NCBI RefSeq assembly: GCF_000378185.1
Contig: NZ_KB899389.1
Span: 42,315 to 106,314 of the forward strand
From: Salinimonas chungwhensis DSM 16280
Lineage (GTDB): Bacteria > Pseudomonadota > Gammaproteobacteria > Enterobacterales > Alteromonadaceae
Direction of reading: 5' to 3'
Length of the DNA stretch: 64,000 nucleotides
Position numbers and translations under genes: made by a program. Positions 44,877 through 53,793 of this stretch are shown here, one piece after another. Every line of letters begins with the position of its first letter. Position 1 is the first letter of the stretch. The notes beneath the pieces were generated by a model. It was not told the DNA's origin, searched no databases, and worked only from the letters and a program-made list of their open reading frames with translations.

Positions 44877-45677
44877 TTATTCACCTAACAATGCCGCAAG
44901 CATGGCGCGGACTTCCGTAGGTTCAAAGGGTTTATCGCATAACGCATTAACCCCGGTTTGCTGGATATTGGTCATATGCGCACTGTCGGCAGACTCTGAC
45001 GTCACCATAATAATGGGAATATGCGCTGTTGCCGGATTAAAGCGAATAAACTCGGATAATTCTCTGCCGTCCATTTCTGGCATATTATAGTCAGTGACAA
45101 CCAGATCGAATGACTCGTCTTTAATCAGTGTCAACGCCATGGCCCCATTTTCAGCTTCCCGAATTCTTTCCAGCCCCATGCCTTCAAGCACTCGCCGGAT
45201 ATGATTGCGGGCAAGGCGGCTATCATCCACCAGCAGTACGCGAACTTCTCTTACATCAAATAATTCCAGGTTCAGTTCATCGTGATTTATTAAATCCAGG
45301 CTGGCATTGAGTGCTCGTGACAGATGAAGTGGCTCAAACGGTTTTGGCAGTATTGCTGCAACACCAGCCTGTTTGAGTTCTTCAAGTTTGCTTAACCGGT
45401 TCTCACTGGAAATCAGCATAAATGGAATACTGGCATGGTCCGGGTGCTCTTTAACAAAACGCAGCAGTTCATTGGCCGTGCCATCCTCAAAGTACATAGC
45501 ACTGACAATTAAGTCTGCGCCATGCGCTTTAATCGCTGCCTTAGCTTCAGCCAGCGTACTTACCGGATCAATTTCTTTGACTTTTTCCTTGAGCAACAAA
45601 GTGGTAATAATTTTACGCTGAGTATCAGAAGGCTCGACCAGCACAATGTGAAGATCTTGAATTGACAGCTTTTCCAT
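44877..45677 (-). CDS. Response regulator with two receiver domains, first one degenerate
   Basis: 266 residues with two receiver domains and no output domain. The second (about 145-265) is intact: acidic pair in LLVDDSR, phosphoacceptor Asp196 in TDYNMPEMDG, and conserved Thr/Ser and Lys in VTSES and CDKPFEP. In the first (about 8-125) the acidic pair is replaced (LVEPSD) and the phosphoacceptor is Ala60 (VSAMYF), so it cannot be phosphorylated; its lysine (LPKPFEP) remains. It probably works as a phosphate-dependent protein-protein switch. No histidine kinase is adjacent. Confidence 0.88.
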   Translation of the reverse strand: MEKLSIQDLHIVLVEPSDTQRKIITTLLLKEKVKEIDPVSTLAEAKAAIKAHGADLIVSAMYFEDGTANELLRFVKEHPDHASIPFMLISSENRLSKLEELKQAGVAAILPKPFEPLHLSRALNASLDLINHDELNLELFDVREVRVLLVDDSRLARNHIRRVLEGMGLERIREAENGAMALTLIKDESFDLVVTDYNMPEMDGRELSEFIRFNPATAHIPIIMVTSESADSAHMTNIQQTGVNALCDKPFEPTEVRAMLAALLGE

Positions 45678-45734
45678 CGAAATATCTCACTTGTAGTGTT
45701 AGCGGTATTTTTAGTTAAATTGCATGAAGGATGC

Positions 45735-46061
45735 TTATCCGCCTGCAAGTTTAACGGTAAAATGTTTTGCCTGCAGTAAGCTTTTGAGCTTTTCGCGATC
45801 ATCGGTCTGTACTTCTATGGCACCGTCTTTAACCGCGCCACCGCAGCCACATTTTTTCTTAAGCTCGGAACATAAAGACTTCAATGCTTTTGCATCCATA
45901 TCTAATCCCGTCACAATAGAAACGCCCTTACCTTTGCGTCCTTTTGTTTCACGGCTAATTCTTACTACGCCGTCACTTGACAGGGATCGGGGAGACGGCC
46001 TGGTATCATCGTGTTTTATGCGACCGGTATCTGTGCTGTAAACAAGCTTGGAATCGTTCAT
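45735..46061 (-). CDS. yciH: SUI1-family translation factor YciH
   Basis: 108 residues from ATG 46061, which gives the usual family start MNDSKLVYSTD; an upstream ATG 10 codons earlier is less likely. The SUI1/eIF1 fold is seen in KGRKGKGVSIVTG and LKKKCGCGGAVKDG, with the family's Cys-Gly-Cys-Gly-Gly. Bacterial YciH affects initiator tRNA selection on the 30S subunit in vitro. It stands alone between the response regulator and the divergent TerB-like gene. Confidence 0.92.
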   Translation of the reverse strand: MNDSKLVYSTDTGRIKHDDTRPSPRSLSSDGVVRISRETKGRKGKGVSIVTGLDMDAKALKSLCSELKKKCGCGGAVKDGAIEVQTDDREKLKSLLQAKHFTVKLAGG

Positions 46062-46285
46062 AGATTTTATCCGACTAGTAAATGAAATCACTCTATTATG
46101 ATAGAAACTGCGTTAAATTTTAACCGGCTTACGGAAATGCTTGCTGGAACTGTGATTATTTAAGATCAAATAGGTTGTTGAAACCGAAAGTTGCAACAAT
46201 GCCGGTTCTGTTAACTTATCAATGAACAAACCTTATTCGCGTATGGTCGTAAAAAGGTAGCAGAACTAATAATAGGAAGTCGTGA

Positions 46286-46726
46286 ATGTTGAAATCAGTT
46301 GTAGAATTATTTAAGCGCTCTAATGATGAAGGGCAAAATCAAACATTTTCGGTAGAGTTGGCTACAGCAGCCTTGCTCAGTGAGGTTATTCGGGCCGATA
46401 ACAATACTGACGAACGGGAAAAGCAAGCTTATCGCGAAATAGTGCAACGTCAGTTCTCGTTGGACCAGAGTACATTGGAAAGCTTGCTGAGTGAGGGGGA
46501 ACAGACCGCTGAAGAAGCCGTCGATTTGGTGCAGTTTACACAGGTAATTAATGAAAGTTGTGACAATGATAAGAAAAAGGTTATCTTAACGAGCCTGTGG
46601 GAAATAGCGTATGCGGATAATTCACTTGCGCCTATGGAAGAACATACAATCAGGCGTATTGCGGATTTGCTGTATATTCCCCACAGCCAGTTTATTAAAA
46701 CAAAACTTTCTGTCACCGATTCTTAA
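46286..46726 (+). CDS. TerB family protein
   Basis: 146 residues, all helical. It has the TerB pattern of two repeated acidic segments, EVIRADNNTDEREKQAY and WEIAYADNSLAPMEEHTI. AGGAAG precedes the ATG. The family name comes from tellurite resistance, but isolated TerB-like genes like this (COG4103-type) have no defined function. It is followed after about 30 bases by a GGDEF-EAL gene and may share its transcript. Confidence 0.8.
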   Translation: MLKSVVELFKRSNDEGQNQTFSVELATAALLSEVIRADNNTDEREKQAYREIVQRQFSLDQSTLESLLSEGEQTAEEAVDLVQFTQVINESCDNDKKKVILTSLWEIAYADNSLAPMEEHTIRRIADLLYIPHSQFIKTKLSVTDS

Positions 46727-46755
46727 ACTCTGCGCAATAGCCAGTCAGACAGGGA

Positions 46756-48867
46756 GTGTCAGGGAACAAGGCAGTCGACATTTTGTTAAGAACGATAAAA
46801 GTACCCATCGCGCTCACGCTTGTCAGTGCCGTAGTGATAACGTCTATTCTGGCGATGTGGCTTACCATTAAAGAACACGAAAGGCTTTATACGGCTTCCG
46901 TTGAACAGGATCTTAATGTATTAACTGCCAATCTGGCTGACGAGTTATCCGGTGTATTGGTAAGCTCTGTGCCGCCTACCGAACAGCTCAGGCAAGAGCT
47001 GGCAACACTTGCATCTTATCAGCACATTCTGGAAGCCCGGGTTTACAATTCTGCCGGCGAGTTAATTTACGAACAGGGGCGTGCCGAATATAACACCTCT
47101 GTGCCGCTATCTGACTTGCTAACCCAGTCGCCTGCCACCTTTTCTATGGATGACAAACTTATAGCCACACGTCATATCATCAATGATGACACTAAAGTAG
47201 GCTATCTGATGATCGTTAATGATGTCGAAACCCCTGTTAGTAATAGCTGGCAAACTCTTATGCTGCATGTTTTGCCATTTGTTGCCGTGGCACTTTTACT
47301 GACTATCGCGGTGGCACTGGTATTACTAGACCGCTGGCTGACTCCCTTAAGTAAGCTTTCGGCTTTCACCCAACGATTGAGTTATTCCAAAGATTACACA
47401 CAACGCTTTGACGCACGCTCTGCCAACGAAGTCGGCCAGCTGGCGGCGCATATTAATACGCTGCTTGATGCAATTGAAGCAGAGCTGACTATCAATCAGG
47501 AACAAAATCAAACACTCATCGAGCAACAACAGACCATGACGCACCTGGCAAACTTTGACAGCCTTACCAGTTTGCCTAACCGTCAGTTTGTGATGGATAA
47601 CTTACGCCTGGAGCTTGCCCGTGCCAAGCGTTTAGAAAAAGATATCGCGCTGTTATTTTTTGATCTCGATGGATTTAAAGGAATCAATGATTCCCTGGGC
47701 CACGAAATTGGCGATTTAATTCTGATTGAAGTGGCAGAAAGAGTTACAACAATGCTAAGAGATGGTGATCTGGTGGCACGCTTAGGCGGAGACGAGTTTA
47801 TCATTGTTCCTGATCGTGATGTCACCGATGTTAGCCTTAAAAATTTGGCTAACCGTGTTATTGACGCTTTTCGCGACCCGTTTCATTTTCGTGGTCTGGC
47901 GCTGACAGTGGGCGTGAGTATCGGCATCGCCAAAGCTTCAGAAGCCAGCTTTGAGTTAAGCCAGCTGATGAGTAATGCTGATCTTGCAATGTATCGCTCA
48001 AAAGCGAAAGGGCGGGGGATTTATACTATTTTCACCAATGAAATGGTCGAATCTCACAAGCGCAAGCTGTCTATTGCTAATAGTATTGACCAGGGACTGG
48101 CCGAGAACGAGTTTGTTTTATACTACCAGCCGAAGGTGGCTAAAGATGGCACACTGGTGGGGTTTGAAGCACTTATCCGGTGGCATCATTCAGAGTTTGG
48201 TATGATTAACCCGGCTGAATTTATTCCCATTGCAGAACAAAGCGGAAGAATCTCGGCGATCACTAAATGGGTCATTGAGCGCGTTAGTGCAGAACTGCCG
48301 CTGCTCCAATCAATCTTTACGTATAAGTTTCGGGTGGCTATCAATTTATCCGGCCATGATTTACGTCATCTTGGATTGTTTGACATGATACATAGCATTT
48401 TTACCGAACAGCAGGTCAATCCAGAGTACATTGAATTTGAAGTGACAGAATCGGCTTATCTGGAAAACTTTGCTTTTGCCAATAAGTTTTTTCGTCGTCT
48501 GAGTAACATGGGTTGTGCCATCGCCCTGGACGATTTCGGGACAGGCTATTCATCGCTGAGTTACCTGACTCAAATTACCATAGACACACTTAAAATTGAT
48601 CGCCAGTTTGTCAGGGAGCTGGAGACATCTGAGCGAAGTCGTCTGGTGACTAATTCAATTATTGATTTAGCCAAACGATTGTCATTAACGATTTGCGCTG
48701 AAGGAATTGAGTGCGTTAGTCAATGGGAGTATCTCCTTGATCACGGATGTGACCATGTTCAGGGCTATCTTTTCAGTAAACCTATCCCCTTAGAAGACGT
48801 CGCGGCGCTGCCCGAGCGTTTTACCTTCCCTGGCCGAACATCCTCATATGACAATTCTGTTCAATAA
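46756..48867 (+). CDS. Membrane GGDEF-EAL cyclic-di-GMP protein
   Basis: About 703 residues. A membrane helix lies at about 16-36, then a periplasmic sensor region to about 165, a second helix at about 172-192 and a HAMP-like segment. The GGDEF domain has an intact GGDEF at 344-348, and the EAL domain carries EAL at 471-473 and DDFGTGYSSL. It may make and hydrolyse c-di-GMP. The start is uncertain: GTG 46756 overlaps its only ribosome-like sequence, and a TTG at 46783 is also possible. Confidence 0.88.
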   Translation: MSGNKAVDILLRTIKVPIALTLVSAVVITSILAMWLTIKEHERLYTASVEQDLNVLTANLADELSGVLVSSVPPTEQLRQELATLASYQHILEARVYNSAGELIYEQGRAEYNTSVPLSDLLTQSPATFSMDDKLIATRHIINDDTKVGYLMIVNDVETPVSNSWQTLMLHVLPFVAVALLLTIAVALVLLDRWLTPLSKLSAFTQRLSYSKDYTQRFDARSANEVGQLAAHINTLLDAIEAELTINQEQNQTLIEQQQTMTHLANFDSLTSLPNRQFVMDNLRLELARAKRLEKDIALLFFDLDGFKGINDSLGHEIGDLILIEVAERVTTMLRDGDLVARLGGDEFIIVPDRDVTDVSLKNLANRVIDAFRDPFHFRGLALTVGVSIGIAKASEASFELSQLMSNADLAMYRSKAKGRGIYTIFTNEMVESHKRKLSIANSIDQGLAENEFVLYYQPKVAKDGTLVGFEALIRWHHSEFGMINPAEFIPIAEQSGRISAITKWVIERVSAELPLLQSIFTYKFRVAINLSGHDLRHLGLFDMIHSIFTEQQVNPEYIEFEVTESAYLENFAFANKFFRRLSNMGCAIALDDFGTGYSSLSYLTQITIDTLKIDRQFVRELETSERSRLVTNSIIDLAKRLSLTICAEGIECVSQWEYLLDHGCDHVQGYLFSKPIPLEDVAALPERFTFPGRTSSYDNSVQ

Positions 48868-49071
48868 TGATTCTGTGGCTGAGCGTGTTGGCATTTTGCA
48901 ACAGCAACATGCAAAGCTATGTTTAGTAAATGTTCATGTATATGATAAAGAAGAGTTTTTATTGATGGCACGGTTTCTGCTGAATGCATAGTTAGTAAGC
49001 CGCCGGGCTTATTTCAGTCAGCATTTAATACGCCAGCGTTCACGGTTGGTGATGTTGAAGCAGGAGGAATC

Positions 49072-49329
49072 ATGAAACGTACAAATAAACTGTTATTGGT
49101 CATATGCGCAGCCATCGCAGTACAATCACTGGCACACGCCGGTGCAAAAAACGATACCATTGCCAGGTTAGATGTAGATATGGATGGTCAGGTATCGCTT
49201 AAAGAGGCGATCAGCGACACCCGATTACTACGGCGTTTTGCCACTATGGACCGTAATGGTGACGGTAAGCTCAGTGAAAAAGAGTTGGCCGAAGGTGAAT
49301 ATATGGCGAAGGTGTCAACACAATCTTGA
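49072..49329 (+). CDS. Small secreted EF-hand protein
   Basis: 85 residues. A signal peptide ends AHA (residues 1-23), followed by two EF-hand-type calcium loops, DVDMDGQVSLKE and DRNGDGKLSEKE, with the DxDxDG and DxNxDG spacing. AGGAGG precedes the ATG at good distance. It is a probable periplasmic calcium-binding protein of unknown partner. It sits directly upstream of glrK, separated by 99 bases. Confidence 0.85.
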   Translation: MKRTNKLLLVICAAIAVQSLAHAGAKNDTIARLDVDMDGQVSLKEAISDTRLLRRFATMDRNGDGKLSEKELAEGEYMAKVSTQS

Positions 49330-49428
49330 TTTAGCGGGAATTATGAGGCAACGACGTATCTGTCTGACTTGCTCGCAATTCTGGGGTGTGCCATTCTCAA
49401 TGGCCGTTTTACTATCAGAGAGTAAGCA

Positions 49429-50826
49429 GTGCGACTGGGTTCTTTACGACAATTAACACTGGGTAGCTTTGTATTAGCGCTGATTCCGCTGATTGCGTTG
49501 CTTTGGCAAAGTCAAAATGATCTTGCCAAAGTAGGCAAAATGACGAGCGTCGAAACCCGCTATGTGGTGAATGTGGTCGGGCTGATGCAACAACTGGATG
49601 AGGCCGCCATCGATCTTGAGCGTGCGCTGCGCCAGTATGCAATTATTCAAAATGAAACCGTCGCCGATCTGAGCGACAACGCCATTGTGCAATTTATTGA
49701 TGCATTAAGAGCCATTTGTGAATCTCTGCCACAAAGCAGTACCTGCACTACGCTAAAAAAAGATATCACTCAGCTTAAAACCTTTCGCAACATTGATGAT
49801 ACAATGTTGTTGAGTGCCTATCTGAATTCTTTGGGTAATAACGTGTCTGCAATGCGTCAGGATGTGGATACAGCAATCCAGCAACGTCTGGCCATTCAAC
49901 AGGAAGATCTTAATGCTATGCAGGCCAAGCAGGCCTGGTCCACGGCTATGCTGGTCAGTGTCTCCTTGTTGTTAATTTTGCTGGGTAGCCAGCTTATTGT
50001 AAACCCGGTTAAGAAACTTAAGCTGATAATACGTATGCTGGCTCGCCAGCAGGGCGAGCTACCGCCCCTTTCTACCCATGCGCCGTCCGAGCTTATCGGT
50101 GTAGAAAAGGATCTCCATTGGCTTTCTGATCGGCTGCAGCAATTAGAACACATTCGTACTGCCTTATTACGCCATGCTGCCCACGAATTGAAGACTCCCT
50201 TGGCAAGTATAAAAGAGGGCTGCAGCTTATTGTCTGAGAATGTTGTTGGCGATCTGAATGCTCAGCAGGTCGAAGTGCTTTCTCTGTTAACGTCCAGCAC
50301 GCAGCGATTAAATACCCTTGTTGAGAAACTTTTAGATTATAATCTGTTATTGCAACAGGCACAGCCCACTTTCACCGACGTGGATCCAGACCAGATGGTT
50401 AAAGATTGTCTGGAGGACTATGCGCTCGCCTTGCAGGACCGAGAAGTTACCGTAGATATCAGAACCAGTAGTATCTGGGTGGATGAAGAGTTGTATCGAC
50501 GTATTCTGGATAACCTGATTTCTAACGCGGTGGCTCATGGTGCAGTGGGCCGGCCAATAAATCTGTCGATTTACGAAACAGGTGCATACACCGTACTGGA
50601 TGTGGCTAACAGAGGTAAACGAATTAAAGAAGAAGCGGTCAAACGCTTATTTGAACCCTTTACGCGGGGCGACGATCCCCGCAATGATAATGTGATTGGA
50701 ACCGGGTTAGGCTTATCGATAGTATCAGACTGCGCAAAATTAATGCATGGAGAGGTGTCTGTTGTCGAGGTTGAAAATGCCGATGTATGTTTCAGAGTAA
50801 CTATCCCGCGTGAGGTAAAACAATAA
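49429..50826 (+). CDS. glrK: Sensor histidine kinase GlrK (QseE)
   Basis: 465 residues; starts with GTG. A membrane helix lies at about 8-28, a periplasmic helical region to about 165 and a second helix at about 170-188. The HisKA box is HELKTP with His252, and the ATPase domain has N-box LDNLISNAVAHG and G-box GTGLGLSIV. Identity as GlrK rests on the downstream genes, a QseG-like lipoprotein and a sigma-54 activator of GlrR type, the same order as in enterobacteria. It is predicted to respond to envelope or glucosamine-related signals. Confidence 0.88.
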   Translation: MRLGSLRQLTLGSFVLALIPLIALLWQSQNDLAKVGKMTSVETRYVVNVVGLMQQLDEAAIDLERALRQYAIIQNETVADLSDNAIVQFIDALRAICESLPQSSTCTTLKKDITQLKTFRNIDDTMLLSAYLNSLGNNVSAMRQDVDTAIQQRLAIQQEDLNAMQAKQAWSTAMLVSVSLLLILLGSQLIVNPVKKLKLIIRMLARQQGELPPLSTHAPSELIGVEKDLHWLSDRLQQLEHIRTALLRHAAHELKTPLASIKEGCSLLSENVVGDLNAQQVEVLSLLTSSTQRLNTLVEKLLDYNLLLQQAQPTFTDVDPDQMVKDCLEDYALALQDREVTVDIRTSSIWVDEELYRRILDNLISNAVAHGAVGRPINLSIYETGAYTVLDVANRGKRIKEEAVKRLFEPFTRGDDPRNDNVIGTGLGLSIVSDCAKLMHGEVSVVEVENADVCFRVTIPREVKQ

Positions 50827-51416
50827 TGAGAAAGTTATTTTTGCTGCCTTTGCTGGCAGTATTGACAGGGTGTGCGGGATTGCCAGGCGCAGAGCCTGAA
50901 GAAGTTCAGGAAAATGAGCCTCAACCTGTGGTAATAATTGATGACAGTGACGACTTTTGTCTGGTTTCGCCTGACCAGATAACGTTTGCTCATCAATGTG
51001 ATTTTTTATATTGGGCAGGTGTTTGGGTCAATGCTGAGAAGACCAGCTGGCCAGAGCGTAAAAAAACGATTATGCAGTTGGGTGATTCGGTGCCCGACAC
51101 ACTGACTAAAATTTTATTATCGCTGCCGGTAGATACTCCTTATCAGGACAGACTTCGGGCTCAGCACTGGTTAAGTTCGGTTAAACCAAAATTGCAGGAA
51201 AATGTAGCGCCGCTGGTGGAAACGATGGTTATCGCGCCTAATAGCGAAATGCTTGAGTTAGAATCTGCGCTGGTTGTATTAAATAAGGTGAATGCCGAAC
51301 AAGCGCAGGACACCCAGGCACTCAAGGAAGAGCTCGAAGCGCAGCGCAAAAAATTAGAAGAGTTGTTAGAAGTAGAAGCCACATTGATGGATAAAAATCG
51401 AGGTAACCAGCAGTGA
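50826..51416 (+). CDS. qseG: QseG-like outer membrane lipoprotein
   Basis: 196 residues. The lipobox is LTGC (Cys16), then an acidic Pro-rich linker and a helical domain, ending in a coiled coil of about 40 charged residues. Its ATG overlaps the glrK stop (TAATG) and its end overlaps the glrR start (GTGA), so the three genes are coupled. In E. coli QseG interacts with the kinase GlrK and stimulates it. The sequence is diverged, and assignment relies on position, size and lipobox. Confidence 0.8.
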   Translation: MRKLFLLPLLAVLTGCAGLPGAEPEEVQENEPQPVVIIDDSDDFCLVSPDQITFAHQCDFLYWAGVWVNAEKTSWPERKKTIMQLGDSVPDTLTKILLSLPVDTPYQDRLRAQHWLSSVKPKLQENVAPLVETMVIAPNSEMLELESALVVLNKVNAEQAQDTQALKEELEAQRKKLEELLEVEATLMDKNRGNQQ

Positions 51417-52765
51417 GTGAAACAGTAAAAGCTAACCCGCAACTATTGCTGGTAGATGATGACAAAAGTCTATTACGGTTATTAACGATTCGTCTTGAGG
51501 GTGAAGGGTTCAATGTGACCGCCGTTGAAGATGGCCAGGCTGCGTTAAAAAAAATCCGTAGTGAAGAGTATGATGTTGTATTAAGTGACCTGCGTATGCC
51601 GGGTCTGGATGGGTTGAACCTGTTTGAAGAAATTATGGGGATCCGTAAAGATATCCCGGTTATTTTGATGACAGCGCATGGCACAATCTCTGATGCGGTA
51701 GCTGCGACCCAGCGCGGCGTATTTGGCTTTTTGCCTAAGCCGGTGGATCATGATGAGCTGCGCACTCTGCTAAATAAAGCACTTAGTCAGTCCCAGGCCG
51801 CCCAACCGGGTGAATGGTGCCAGGATATCATTACCCGGGCCCCGGAAATGACTAATGTGCTGGACCAGGCTTATCGAATTGCCCAGCGCGAAGTATCGGT
51901 GCTGATTAGCGGTGCCAGCGGAACAGGTAAAGAGTTGCTGGCCAATGCGATACATCGAGCCAGTACACGTTCTCAAATGCCTTTTGTCGCTATTAATTGT
52001 GGTGCATTGCCGGAAAACTTACTGGAGTCGGAGCTGTTCGGCCACGCCAAAGGTGCGTTTACCGGCGCTGTTCAGGCGGCACCGGGATTATTCCGTGAAG
52101 CCGATGGCGGCACATTGTTTCTTGATGAAATAGGCGATATGCCAATGACGCTGCAGGTTAAACTTTTACGCGCGTTGCAGGAGCGTCAGATAAGGCCGGT
52201 GGGCAGCAGTAAACATATCGATATTGATGTGCGTATTATATCGGCCACCCATAAAGATTTGCATAAAGAAATGGAAGAGGGCACCTTCCGTGAAGACTTG
52301 TATTATCGGTTGAACGTGGTAAACCTGAAACTGCCTTCCTTGAAAGAGCGCAGTGAAGATATCCCACTATTAGCGCGCACGTTGCTCCAGCAAAGTGGTC
52401 AGCGACACGGGGTCAATGTAACGCAGTTTTCCGATGATGCTATGCAGCATCTGGTAAAGTCTGACTGGCCCGGTAATGTGCGTCAGTTAGTCAATGTGGT
52501 GGAGCAGTGCGTGGCGTTAACCCAAACACCGGTTATTCCGCTGCATCTGGTGGAACAGGCCTTATCAGCAACCAAGCAAAGCTGGCCTACACTGACTGAA
52601 GCCCGTGATGCATTTGAGCAACAGTATTTGTACAAATTGCTTAAAATGACTGACGGCAATGTTACCCGGGCGGCAGAGTTGGCCGGACGCAACCGCACCG
52701 ACATGCACAAATTGATGAAAAAACATGAACTTGATGCGGGCGATTTTCGCAATGCGCTAGAATAG
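51413..52765 (+). CDS. glrR: Sigma-54-dependent response regulator GlrR (QseF)
   Basis: 450 residues; GTG start overlapping the qseG stop. The receiver domain has Asp59 in LSDLRMPG. The AAA+ activator domain has GASGTGKE and GAFTGA, the loop that contacts sigma-54, and a C-terminal Fis-type helix-turn-helix (VTRAAELAGRNRTDMHKLMKK). It activates sigma-54 promoters when phosphorylated by GlrK; in E. coli this includes the small RNA glmY. Its last 9 bases overlap the end of the convergent DUF72 gene. Confidence 0.93.
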   Translation: MSETVKANPQLLLVDDDKSLLRLLTIRLEGEGFNVTAVEDGQAALKKIRSEEYDVVLSDLRMPGLDGLNLFEEIMGIRKDIPVILMTAHGTISDAVAATQRGVFGFLPKPVDHDELRTLLNKALSQSQAAQPGEWCQDIITRAPEMTNVLDQAYRIAQREVSVLISGASGTGKELLANAIHRASTRSQMPFVAINCGALPENLLESELFGHAKGAFTGAVQAAPGLFREADGGTLFLDEIGDMPMTLQVKLLRALQERQIRPVGSSKHIDIDVRIISATHKDLHKEMEEGTFREDLYYRLNVVNLKLPSLKERSEDIPLLARTLLQQSGQRHGVNVTQFSDDAMQHLVKSDWPGNVRQLVNVVEQCVALTQTPVIPLHLVEQALSATKQSWPTLTEARDAFEQQYLYKLLKMTDGNVTRAAELAGRNRTDMHKLMKKHELDAGDFRNALE

Positions 52766-53641
52766 TCCGCGTTGTTGGTTAACACCAATATCCGGCAGCT
52801 TCCACTCTGGGTAGGCGGTGTTATACATAGTAATAAACAGGTGCGCCAGCCACGGCGCATTTTTATTGTCTGCACGATGAAGAAAAAGGTAGGGTGAAAT
52901 GCCCTGTTCCCGCCACTGATGGCATTTTTTCACCCAGGGCGCAAGACAGCGCTGATTCAGCGTATCGTCATCATGCCCTACAAACCTGATGACCGGATGT
53001 TTGGCACTGGCCCAGACATGTAACGGCAGGCGTGGTTTCTTTTCTCTGGCCTCAGTCATTGCCTCACTGAGTGACACGCCGCTAAACAGGGCCCGGGTAT
53101 CCATCATTACCCGATTTACGCCGTGCGTTTTCAACAATCTGTTGACGCGTTGCTCGGCAGACCCCTTATTAAAAAATGCCGGGTGACGAAGCTCCACAGC
53201 AAGAGTTATATCGGCTGGCCAGCGTGCCATAAATTGCGCAAGTTCAGGCAGTCTTTCAGGCGAAAATGAAGCAGGTAGTTGCAGCATTAGCAAGCCTAGT
53301 TTTTCTTTCAGGTGACGCATGACCAGAAGCTGTTCTTCCAGTTTGTCCTGCTGCAACAAAATATTGTCAGTGTGACTTATTTGCTGATTCAATTTAAACG
53401 TGAACTTAAAATTTGCAGGTACAGCGTCATACCAGCGTTTACAGGTTGCTTCATCGGGTAAGGCATAAAAAGGGCTGTTACCTTCAACGCTGGAAAGTTT
53501 GTCTGAATAGTATTCAAGCCCTTGTTGGCGCGCATCAGGCGTGCCGAACCATTGCGAGGGCCATGTGGTGTGTTGCCATACGGGCAACCCCAAATAAAGC
53601 GGGGCCAGCGAACCGGCGTCATTGAAATGTTGATTTGTCAT
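52757..53641 (-). CDS. DUF72 family protein (YecE-like)
   Basis: 294 residues with the TIM-barrel-like DUF72 pattern: YYSDKLSSVEGNSPFYALP near the N-terminus, FTFKLNQQISH, and VELRHPAFF in the middle. YecE-type proteins lie next to aspS in enterobacteria too, consistent with this position. The function is unknown. The stop codon lies inside the end of glrR on the opposite strand. A promoter should lie in the 152 bases shared with aspS. Confidence 0.88.
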   Translation of the reverse strand: MTNQHFNDAGSLAPLYLGLPVWQHTTWPSQWFGTPDARQQGLEYYSDKLSSVEGNSPFYALPDEATCKRWYDAVPANFKFTFKLNQQISHTDNILLQQDKLEEQLLVMRHLKEKLGLLMLQLPASFSPERLPELAQFMARWPADITLAVELRHPAFFNKGSAEQRVNRLLKTHGVNRVMMDTRALFSGVSLSEAMTEAREKKPRLPLHVWASAKHPVIRFVGHDDDTLNQRCLAPWVKKCHQWREQGISPYLFLHRADNKNAPWLAHLFITMYNTAYPEWKLPDIGVNQQRGLF

Positions 53642-53793
53642 TGGGCTTTAAAACGCATTTGTTTATACTATGCGGCCTTATTTTGACATATAGCGACTGA
53701 TTGCCCGATAGCTTTTTCTTCAACCGTTACTGATTGAACGGATAACAGGCAGTCCGGTGACAGCAAAGTAACAACAACCAGGGGTCAACCACC

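Noticed and set aside
48848..48991. 47-residue frame after the GGDEF-EAL gene
   Set aside because: No ribosome site, overlaps the end of the previous gene, and no recognisable pattern; evidence is too weak to call a gene.
53642..53793. LexA box controlling the aspS-ruv operon
   Set aside because: No CTGT-N8-ACAG sequence was found in front of aspS or ruvC.
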